64,000 nt of DNA from NCBI GenBank assembly GCA_035361075.1, contig DAOSBX010000001.1:1-64000 (forward strand), in the 5' to 3' direction. The position numbers and the translations under genes are program-made. Within the stretch, counting starts at the first letter, position 1, and each line of letters begins with the position of its first letter. The stretch is from Candidatus Hydrogenedens sp. (GTDB lineage Bacteria > Hydrogenedentota > Hydrogenedentia > Hydrogenedentales > Hydrogenedentaceae). The notes below the pieces were generated by a model. That model was not told where the DNA came from, searched no databases, and worked only from the letters and a program-made list of their open reading frames with translations. Shown piece by piece: positions 25,703 to 33,316 of the stretch.

Positions 25703-26929
25703 ATGGCTTACGAAAAGGAAAGTTCTCGATTAATTCATTGGCAGGTTAGTAAACAATTAGAATTAACAGAAATTGTTTTTTTTCTAACAAACCGATGCAA
25801 TCAACGTTGTTTAACGTGCTGGCAATGGGAGGAGGATTTTAAATCCGTAGGGAAAGAGCTCTCTGATGAAAAGTGGATAGAATTACTTTATGATGCTATC
25901 GGATTAGGTGCTCAGCATTTATATATTGTTGGCGGTGGAGAACCTATGGTTCGTGGAGCATTAGTCTTAAAATTAGCAGAGATAGCAAAACAACATGGGA
26001 TGTTCTGTGTCTTACATACAAATGGGACACTGTTAAAAAGGGAGCAAATGGATAGATTCATCGAATTAGGTTGGGACCAAATTATTGTGAGTATTGATGG
26101 GCCCAGTGAGGCAATAAATGATGCAATACGAGGTGAGGGGACATTTAAAAAAGCAGTGGATAGTTTGAGTTATATAAATGAGCATCGGTGTTTTAAGCCA
26201 CATCCGACTCCTGATTTGGGAGTTAACGTTACAATTACGAATAAGAATTACATGTATATTGAGGAAATGGTGTCTTTAGCTTCAAAAAATGGTTGTGGAG
26301 GAATTCATGCTACTCTTGTACAACCTTTTAATAAAAATGCTGAACAGTTTGTATTGAGTGACACTGAACAGAATGAGTGTATTATGTATTTAGAAAAAGC
26401 AAAGAACATGGCTGAAAATTTAGGAATGTATCACACATTTGATTCAGTTTTAAAGAGTTTGAACATACATAATGATGAAGTGGAAAAAGAATATGTGAAA
26501 GAAAATGGTATTAGAGAAGAAAAAGGGGAATTTATTGACACCTATTGTTTTGAGCCATTTTTATCTATGACTGTTTCTGCAGATGGCAAAGTCAGCCCTT
26601 GTTGTATGTTTTGGAATGAACAAAACCCTTCGGTATTGGAGTATTCGCTAAAAGAAGTCTGGGAAGGTGAATTTTTTAAGTTGCTGAGAACACAACTTCA
26701 AAAGAACAAAGATAGTTTGCCAGATATATGTGTTCGTTGCCCTTCTCAGTTGAGGAAAAGAACAGAGGGTATTAGAAATGAATTAATTCAAAAATATATT
26801 AATACCACAAAGAACCCAATATTATTGGCTCAGCGATTTGTAAAAAGGCTACGAAATGAGGGCTTACAATCTGCATTTCAAAGATTAAAGGAATGGCTCT
26901 TTTTGCAGAAGAAAAAGATACAGTTATAG
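25703..26929 (+). CDS. Radical SAM/SPASM protein
   Basis: The 408-residue protein shows CNQRCLTC (Cys32, 36, 39), YIVGGGEPMVRG, IIVSIDGPSEAINDAIRGEG and a SPASM-type cysteine set (YCFEPFLSMTVSADGKVSPCC, then ICVRC). It is the only plus-strand gene in the glycan locus and faces the other radical SAM gene. The substrate is unknown; the family includes peptide maturases and sugar-modifying enzymes. About 60 basic residues at the C-terminus follow the SPASM region and end in KKKIQL. The ribosome site is weak (GAGATTTTT before the ATG). Confidence 0.85.
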   Translation: MAYEKESSRLIHWQVSKQLELTEIVFFLTNRCNQRCLTCWQWEEDFKSVGKELSDEKWIELLYDAIGLGAQHLYIVGGGEPMVRGALVLKLAEIAKQHGMFCVLHTNGTLLKREQMDRFIELGWDQIIVSIDGPSEAINDAIRGEGTFKKAVDSLSYINEHRCFKPHPTPDLGVNVTITNKNYMYIEEMVSLASKNGCGGIHATLVQPFNKNAEQFVLSDTEQNECIMYLEKAKNMAENLGMYHTFDSVLKSLNIHNDEVEKEYVKENGIREEKGEFIDTYCFEPFLSMTVSADGKVSPCCMFWNEQNPSVLEYSLKEVWEGEFFKLLRTQLQKNKDSLPDICVRCPSQLRKRTEGIRNELIQKYINTTKNPILLAQRFVKRLRNEGLQSAFQRLKEWLFLQKKKIQL

Positions 26930-26941
26930 TTAAATCCAATG

Positions 26942-27898
26942 CTATTGTTTTTTGGAAACCTGTTTTTTGCCTTTTTTCCAGCCGAAGAGATGAGATAATC
27001 GCTGGCAGATAGTAAGAAAAACAATTTCGATGGTGTTTTTTAACGGAAGGTTTTGTTGGGAGCATTTGTTTAATTGGTACTTTATATCTCGAATACCGCT
27101 TCGTATCCCTGTAGTAGGGGGTACCATTAAATAACCAGGCCAGTAGTTCTCATAAGACGGCATGTTCGATGGGTTTGGGTATAATTCGTCCATATTCAGT
27201 TCACGGTGGAGAACAATACTGCAACCGTAGCCGTAGTTATACCATGTACGTAAGAAAGAACGGAAATTTGTATCAAAGTCATGATACACAATAGCATCTT
27301 TTTGGTAAGCAAACCGCCAACCTTTTTTCCATAGATGAATGCTTGCAGAAATGTCCTCTCCACCTGGGTTACGTATGTCTTCAGCAAAACCACCGATATC
27401 TAATAAAGGTTTTTTTATGAAGGAACAATTACACGTAACTAAATAGTGAAGTTTTTCTGGGGGTTCTAATACATGATGGAATAAAGAATGTCTTGCAAAA
27501 ACGGAGGCTTCTGATACTGCTTTTACACGTCCACCCACACCAACAATTTTATTAATGGGGTCAAGTGTTGAAATTAATTTTTTTAGCCAGTGTGGATGTA
27601 CTCTACAATCCGAGTCTGTAAATGCAACGATTTCTCCATCCGCTACTTCTAAACCTTTGTTACGAGCAATACCAGGACCGCTGTTTTGTTTTAGTCGTAT
27701 ATATCGGAATTTATATGAATGCCATTTTTTTGACCATTCATGACAAACTTCGGGAGTTCTGTCAGTTGAGGCGTCGTCTACAATAATAACTTCATAAGGT
27801 TCATCATATTCAAGTGAATCAAAAGATGTAAGTAGGTGGTGCAACCGTTCAGAATCATTGTAAGCAGGGACTATTATAGACGCTTTGATTTCACTCAT
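26942..27898 (-). CDS. GT2 glycosyltransferase
   Basis: The 318-residue GT-A enzyme has SIIVPAYNDSERLHHLL, VIIVDDASTDRTPEV, NKGLEVADGEIVAFTDSDCRV (the DSD metal motif) and GGFAEDIRNPGGEDISAS, the ED acceptor/base motif of the family. It is likely to add a sugar to the glycan of this locus. Its ATG overlaps the stop of the Wzt gene (ATGA), so it is translationally coupled to the exporter. This fits a role as a chain-elongating or terminal transferase for the exported polymer. Confidence 0.87.
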   Translation of the reverse strand: MSEIKASIIVPAYNDSERLHHLLTSFDSLEYDEPYEVIIVDDASTDRTPEVCHEWSKKWHSYKFRYIRLKQNSGPGIARNKGLEVADGEIVAFTDSDCRVHPHWLKKLISTLDPINKIVGVGGRVKAVSEASVFARHSLFHHVLEPPEKLHYLVTCNCSFIKKPLLDIGGFAEDIRNPGGEDISASIHLWKKGWRFAYQKDAIVYHDFDTNFRSFLRTWYNYGYGCSIVLHRELNMDELYPNPSNMPSYENYWPGYLMVPPTTGIRSGIRDIKYQLNKCSQQNLPLKNTIEIVFLTICQRLSHLFGWKKGKKQVSKKQ

Positions 27899-30024
27899 AT
27901 TGTTATTTCATCCTGATTACTATCTTCTGGAAATGAAAATTGAATACCTCCGTCGAAAAGTAAATGAGAACCAGTCTGTAAATTGAAAACAGATTTTTGT
28001 TCAGGTGTTGCAATTGCTTGTATTATTCGCGCATGAAGTGAATATTCAGGGTTAATTGCAGACATTCGGAATGAATTTTTTTGGTGTGTAAATAAAAAAA
28101 CGTTTGGTAATTTATTACCTATTGCATATATATATTCTGATGGGTTGTAATTTTTATTTAAATGGATATATTCTGTCTGTTCTGGCGGAATTTCAGTAAA
28201 TTCCCCTGTTTCGAACGATGTTTTCCAGTGTTGATATGCATATATAAGACCAACGGAAATGTTATATTCTTCTAATGATAGTGGCTCCTTAACAATGAGC
28301 CATATTTTTGAGTATAGGAGATTTTCTTCGGTTTTAGGAAGTAATTCCCACTTTAAGCGGATCGGAAAGCGTTGGGATTCTCCTTCCCATATCCATGTGT
28401 CATTTTCTTTATATGGTGTGTTCCATAGAAATGTTTGGCTGAGAAACCACATCCCCTGTAGTCGAAATTGAGTATGGAGATGGACTGCTTGAGTAAGAAG
28501 TTTTTTATCTTTTTTTGATATGAATTCAATAAATCCTTCCCCTAATCTTGCTTCAATGTCTTTTAGTGTAATGGTTCGTTGTTGTATCCATGCTGTTTTC
28601 CATGCTTCATATTCTTCTTTTTCAGCGAGAGAAATTCTTATGTTCCCGATTTTATGTTCACCCATTTGAAGAAGTGAACTTGTCTCGGGAATTTGAAGAT
28701 GACAACATATAAACCTTGACCTTCCTATATAGTCAGTATTGCCAATGGTTAAGGATGAACCTGGTTCAGAGGTTTCAAATTCTATTTTTAACAGAGGATA
28801 TTCATCGGAGTTTAGGCTGGTTAATAGAAATGTAGAATTTTCACCAATTTTAGGTGGAACCATTGTTGTCCAGCCAAGATTTCCAGGGACAATCGGAGCA
28901 AACTTATTCTCATTTCCATTGTAGAAAAAGTGGTCATATATCTCTGGAAGAAAAATACGGAATTCTAATGCCTGTATTGGTATTTCTTTATTTAATTTAT
29001 ATCTTGCATTTAATTCAATATGTTTATTTTTAATTTCAACGTTCCATTTCCATTCCACAGGTAAACGATAAAGCGTTCCTTGGGCTATTAAGGATTGGTC
29101 TTCTCTTTCGGTTACAAGCCAGTCTCCCATAGAAGATGGGTGAACTTGTTGTAAGTGAACGAGAACGCCTTCTATCCCTAATGGAGATGTAATTTCCTTT
29201 TTATCATGAAATAGGGAAAGTTTACCGTGGCTGAAAATCGCCTCAATATTTTTGTTTGGTGAGGAAATCGTATGAATTCCCTCTGCTCTGCCAATTTGAC
29301 GTAGGTAATAATCAATGGTAGCGGAAACAGAACCGCGATCGATAAGTTTTCCTTTATCAAGTAAGAATACTCTATTGCATAGGGCGTTAACCGTGCCAAG
29401 GTCATGAGATACAAAAACGATGGTTTTACCTTGTTCACGAAGTTCACCAATACGCTGACGACATTTTCTCTGAAATTCCTCATCGCCTACGGAAAGCACT
29501 TCATCCACCAGAAAAATGTCAGGATTGACAAATGAGGCGACTGCAAAACCAATGCGAACATACATACCACTGCTATATGTGTCAACGGGTTGGTCAATAA
29601 ATTCACGGATACCTGAAAAGTCTATGATTTGCTCAATAACCTCATTGACCTGAGCACGACGCATTCCTAAAAGGCCAGCGTTTAAATAAATATTTTCTCT
29701 ACCTGTCAGTAAGGGGTGAAAACCAGCGCCTAACTCCAGTAAAGAAGCCACTCTACCATATACAATGACTCTCCCTTCTGTAGGTAGAGTTACGCCAGCG
29801 ATGATTTTTAAAAGGGTGCTTTTACCAGATCCATTTTTACCGATAATGCCCACTGTTTCACCACGATAAATATCGAAACTAACATTATTGAGGGCACGAA
29901 AATGTTCACTTTTTTTACCACGTATCCAATCTAATACCCCTCCCTGTCCTCGCAGGTCTCTGAAACCTCTGCGGATTGGGTATTCTTTAACAACATTTTT
30001 TATTTCGATAATAGGTTCATTCAT
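27895..30024 (-). CDS. wzt: Wzt-type glycan export ATP-binding protein with very long C-terminal extension
   Basis: Residues 1-245 are an ABC ATPase of the polysaccharide export class: Walker A GIIGKNGSGKSTLLK, signature YSSGMYVRIGFAVA, Walker B DIFLVDEVLSVGDEE and the switch histidine in VFVSHD. The remaining 460 residues are beta-rich with many tryptophans and resemble one or two Wzt C-terminal carbohydrate-binding beta-sandwiches, which recognise the finished chain end. Usual Wzt proteins have one such domain and total about 400-450 residues, so this extension is unusually large. The gene lies 3 bases after the permease gene and overlaps the GT2 gene. Confidence 0.88.
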   Translation of the reverse strand: MNEPIIEIKNVVKEYPIRRGFRDLRGQGGVLDWIRGKKSEHFRALNNVSFDIYRGETVGIIGKNGSGKSTLLKIIAGVTLPTEGRVIVYGRVASLLELGAGFHPLLTGRENIYLNAGLLGMRRAQVNEVIEQIIDFSGIREFIDQPVDTYSSGMYVRIGFAVASFVNPDIFLVDEVLSVGDEEFQRKCRQRIGELREQGKTIVFVSHDLGTVNALCNRVFLLDKGKLIDRGSVSATIDYYLRQIGRAEGIHTISSPNKNIEAIFSHGKLSLFHDKKEITSPLGIEGVLVHLQQVHPSSMGDWLVTEREDQSLIAQGTLYRLPVEWKWNVEIKNKHIELNARYKLNKEIPIQALEFRIFLPEIYDHFFYNGNENKFAPIVPGNLGWTTMVPPKIGENSTFLLTSLNSDEYPLLKIEFETSEPGSSLTIGNTDYIGRSRFICCHLQIPETSSLLQMGEHKIGNIRISLAEKEEYEAWKTAWIQQRTITLKDIEARLGEGFIEFISKKDKKLLTQAVHLHTQFRLQGMWFLSQTFLWNTPYKENDTWIWEGESQRFPIRLKWELLPKTEENLLYSKIWLIVKEPLSLEEYNISVGLIYAYQHWKTSFETGEFTEIPPEQTEYIHLNKNYNPSEYIYAIGNKLPNVFLFTHQKNSFRMSAINPEYSLHARIIQAIATPEQKSVFNLQTGSHLLFDGGIQFSFPEDSNQDEITI

Positions 30025-30027
30025 TCG

Positions 30028-30909
30028 TTACATATAATCGGAAAAAGTAGGAGATTGTTTTCTAAATATATAGATGCCAATAAGTAATGAGAATATACTA
30101 ACACATATAGTATAGACTAAAAATGAAGGTTGAGGTGCTTTACCATAAAGAATACATTCCCTCAAATTTGTAAGTATTCCTACCATGGGGTTCAAAATGT
30201 AAAGATGATAGAACCAATTTGGCAAGGTTTGATTCTCGCATGCTCTTTTCACCCATTCTACTGGATAAAACACAGGTGAAGCATAAAAGCCAAAGGTTAA
30301 TCCAACATTTACCATGTTACCTATGTCTCTGAAATGAATGTATCCAGCAGAAAGCAGAAGTCCTAATCCTGCTGATAGACAAAACAGAATTGGAAGGATA
30401 ATGATAAGCCAGAGAACATTAATTGTAATTGTTCCTTTAAAAAACAAGTGAATGATGATAAGAGTTATAAACCCGATAGATAAGTTGACCATAGGATAAA
30501 TGATGGAGGAGAGAGGAACAACTTCACGAGGGAAAAACACTTTCTTTACAAGATTTTGATGGTGAATTAATGATAAGGTCGCTCCAGATACAGATGTTGA
30601 GAAATACTGCCAGAAAATTAATCCACATAGGATTTGAGTGGCCATTGGGATTTCAATGGTATCGGAGATAGTCAACCTCTGTTTGAATACAAATGAAAAA
30701 ATAAAAAGGAGCAGTAACATCAACGTAATTGGCTCTATAATTGCCCATAAAAAGCCCAATATAGCATAACGGTATCTTGCTTTAATTTCACGCCAGACCA
30801 ATCCCCATAAAATTTCCCTCGCTCTTATTAAGTCGATTAAAACGCGAGTAACTACTTTCTGGTCTTTACTATCATAATATATTTTATTTTTTGCTAAGTT
30901 CATATCCAA
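30028..30909 (-). CDS. wzm: Wzm-type glycan export permease
   Basis: The 293-residue membrane protein has six hydrophobic segments and the ABC-2 polysaccharide-transport pattern: LIRAREILWGLVWREIKARYR at the N-terminal interface helix, AILGFLWAIIEPITLMLL, then FPREVVPLSSIIYP and NPMVGILTNLRECIL. It would form the channel through which a lipid-linked glycan crosses the inner membrane, powered by the Wzt protein encoded 3 bases downstream. It is the first gene of the minus-strand exporter operon. Confidence 0.9.
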   Translation of the reverse strand: MDMNLAKNKIYYDSKDQKVVTRVLIDLIRAREILWGLVWREIKARYRYAILGFLWAIIEPITLMLLLLFIFSFVFKQRLTISDTIEIPMATQILCGLIFWQYFSTSVSGATLSLIHHQNLVKKVFFPREVVPLSSIIYPMVNLSIGFITLIIIHLFFKGTITINVLWLIIILPILFCLSAGLGLLLSAGYIHFRDIGNMVNVGLTFGFYASPVFYPVEWVKRACENQTLPNWFYHLYILNPMVGILTNLRECILYGKAPQPSFLVYTICVSIFSLLIGIYIFRKQSPTFSDYM

Positions 30910-31221
30910 ATCTAAACTATGGTTGATGTAGCCTTTTCTATTTTTTGAAACAAATAAATTATAATCAAAAAATAAGTTATATACTTTTTTAACAATGATT
31001 ATAACTGAATTCTAACAGAATTTAGAATTGAGAAGAGATGTTTTTAATGTCTCCAGATGTGTATTAAACATTCTTACTATATCATGAAGGGGAAAGCGTA
31101 GTTTTAAAGATAAATTCAGGAATTCTTATATTTTGATAGTATATAGGTGTAAGAACGATATCATGTTCATTCTCAATGAAGTTTTGTCAAAGATACAATA
31201 AATAGATAATGTTATATTATA
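30910..31221. other. AT-rich intergenic region upstream of the exporter operon
   Basis: No coding frame or structured RNA is visible. The region must contain the promoter for the wzm-wzt operon (reading left) and the 3' end of the GLUG-repeat gene. No convincing terminator or consensus promoter could be picked out. Confidence 0.5.
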
Positions 31222-32838
31222 TTATTTCATCTGCTCCTGTTTACGCATACCGCTTATAAGCGAAATAATTAAACTGAAAAAGAAAATATCAAGTAAGTAT
31301 TTCCACCAATAGTTACTCTTTAATGATTTGCTACTGCATCCGCAACTATTTGTTTCTGGCTCTTCTGGTAAATCTTTGTTTCCTTCTTTATTTTCTTCTT
31401 TATTTCCTTCTCCTACTGTCCCTTCTCCTTCCATTCCTTCTTTATTTCCCTCTTCTATAGTATCAATTATCCCCTGGGTTGGTCCTAAGGAGCGTAGATA
31501 TGGGTAACTTTGTCCGTCATCTATTGTCCAGACATTGTTGAAATCCCAACCTACATATGTGGCTTTTTGTTTCATTTCATTAGTTGTTTTACCTATTCCG
31601 CCGTCGGAAGTATTTAGTCCAGAAGTCGTCTTATTCCAATAAGAACTTGTTATTGTGCCTCCTTCGTTATAGCCTACTAACCCACCTAATTGTATAGAAG
31701 CTCCCTGAGCACCTGTCCCTTTCACTTGACCTATGGAATAACATCGTTGAATTGTGGAGGCATTATACCCTACTAAACCACCACCCAATAAACCTGAGTC
31801 TCCTTCGCTTCCAGGAGACACTTCACCATTTACAAAACTTGTAGAATAACATTCACTGATTATACAATTTTGGGAAGCACTGTCTTCATCTGATATGCTG
31901 TTAAAACCAACTAAGCCACCAACACTTGCGAATGTTATACCTGAAACACTCACGGAACCTGAAGAATAACATAGAGTTAATACTCCTCCATTTCCACCTA
32001 TAAGTCCCCCTGCAAGAAGAAACTCTCCAGAGCTACTTACTGTCCCTATAGAATAACATCGCGTTATTGTTCCAAAATTAATACCTATAAGTCCGCCAGT
32101 AACTGGACCTCCCCCAGAACTATTTACTGTGCCTTTGAAATGACATTGCGTTATTGTTCCAAAATTAATACCTGTAAGTCCGCCAACAAAAGTGCCCGCT
32201 TCTTCTCTTCCTCCTCCATAACTATCAACTGTGCCTGTGGAATAACATTGCGTTATTGTCCCAAAATTAATACCTGTAAGTCCGCCAACAAAAGTGCCCG
32301 CTTCTTCTCTTCCTCCTCCATAACTATCAACTGTGCCTGTGGAATAACATTGCGTTATTGTCCCCAAATTTACGCCTGCCAATCCACCTATAGCCACATC
32401 ATACATAGAGCCTTCTGTTATATCTATATTCTCTAACCCTAAATTATAAACCTCTCCTCCCTCGGCTATTCCAGCAAATAAACCGACAAATCCTCCTGCA
32501 GGATTATTGGTATTGATGTATAACCCAATAATTTTCTTATTATTACCGTTAAATTTACCTGTAAATGCATTAGCATCTCCAATAGGTTCAAAACCAGTGC
32601 CTCCATTCCAATTCCTTGTAGCAGTGGCATCTATGTCTTGTGTTAATTCATATTCGCCATTTAGCGGGTAAGCAGAGTCTTTACCAATTTTTTGTAATTT
32701 TTCAATTGTATCTATATATATTACTGCTTGTGCAGGTGGGACTATGAAAAATAAATAATAGATACTTAGAAGAATAATGAAAACAATGATTAGGTTTATA
32801 TATCTATATTCCTTTTGAATATTAGCAAACGTAGACAT
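31222..32838 (-). CDS. Secreted GLUG-repeat protein with C-terminal cysteine/membrane/basic tail
   Basis: The 538-residue protein has an N-terminal hydrophobic export segment, then many copies of a glycine-rich unit of the GLUG type (e.g. GGLTGINFGTITQCYSTGTV), which build a beta-solenoid. A Glu/Gly/Asn-rich linker (EGNKEGMEGEGTVGEGNKEE) leads to a C-terminal CGCSS, a hydrophobic helix of about 18 residues and a basic end (MRKQEQMK). That tail has the layout of processed sorting signals such as Myxo-CTERM. GLUG proteins are surface or secreted adhesin-like proteins. AAGGAGAAC precedes the ATG. Two neighbouring repeat units are identical at DNA level. Confidence 0.78.
   Translation of the reverse strand: MSTFANIQKEYRYINLIIVFIILLSIYYLFFIVPPAQAVIYIDTIEKLQKIGKDSAYPLNGEYELTQDIDATATRNWNGGTGFEPIGDANAFTGKFNGNNKKIIGLYINTNNPAGGFVGLFAGIAEGGEVYNLGLENIDITEGSMYDVAIGGLAGVNLGTITQCYSTGTVDSYGGGREEAGTFVGGLTGINFGTITQCYSTGTVDSYGGGREEAGTFVGGLTGINFGTITQCHFKGTVNSSGGGPVTGGLIGINFGTITRCYSIGTVSSSGEFLLAGGLIGGNGGVLTLCYSSGSVSVSGITFASVGGLVGFNSISDEDSASQNCIISECYSTSFVNGEVSPGSEGDSGLLGGGLVGYNASTIQRCYSIGQVKGTGAQGASIQLGGLVGYNEGGTITSSYWNKTTSGLNTSDGGIGKTTNEMKQKATYVGWDFNNVWTIDDGQSYPYLRSLGPTQGIIDTIEEGNKEGMEGEGTVGEGNKEENKEGNKDLPEEPETNSCGCSSKSLKSNYWWKYLLDIFFFSLIISLISGMRKQEQMK
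32161..32364 (-). repeat. Perfect 102-bp tandem duplication in the GLUG-repeat gene
   Basis: Bases 32161-32262 and 32263-32364 are identical over all 102 positions, encoding two identical 34-residue units (NFGTITQCYSTGTVDSYGGG and onward). Neighbouring units differ at many positions, so this is a recent in-frame duplication and a likely place for repeat-number change. Confidence 0.95.
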
Positions 32839-33316
32839 TTTTGTTCTCCTTTTTTTGTCTATTACTTTACCAAAAATGTTACTGTTTAATAAAACAGCAT
32901 CATAAAACGTATCTATTTGTTTATATTTATATTTATATGTTTTAAAGTTTTAAAATTTTATACCTTTTTAAAAATCATTTTTCAAATTGTTTTAAGATTC
33001 GTTGATTTGGTATATACCGAATTATTCGTTAAAAAGATGAGGACAGTCATCATGAAATAGAACTGATAACAGAGATATCTACTATTTGTTATTATAGTGG
33101 GTTACTTTTTGGTAAACTGGATATCTTAACCATATATTTTCACATTTAAGGTATATATAAGGCTATTAATGGTGAAACATATTGGATACAATGTTTAAAA
33201 CAAGATTTTTTATTTATATAGGGATTTTTTTAGTTATAAGAATTTACATCACTATTTCAGGAGAAGGGCGTTATCCTTGTGTTTATTAATACAGTTGAGA
33301 TATTTTCACAGCTATT
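32839..33316. other. AT-rich intergenic region between two surface-protein genes
   Basis: These 478 bases carry no convincing open frame, RNA or repeat. They should contain the promoter of the GLUG-repeat gene and the 3' untranslated end of the beta-helix gene. Confidence 0.5.

Noticed and set aside
32161..32364. CRISPR-like repeat
   Set aside because: The repeat units are 102 bp, directly adjacent without spacers, and in frame within a protein gene.
32140..32436. Plus-strand repeat-containing open frame opposite the GLUG gene
   Set aside because: Its repeats mirror the tandem duplication on the other strand; it is a shadow.
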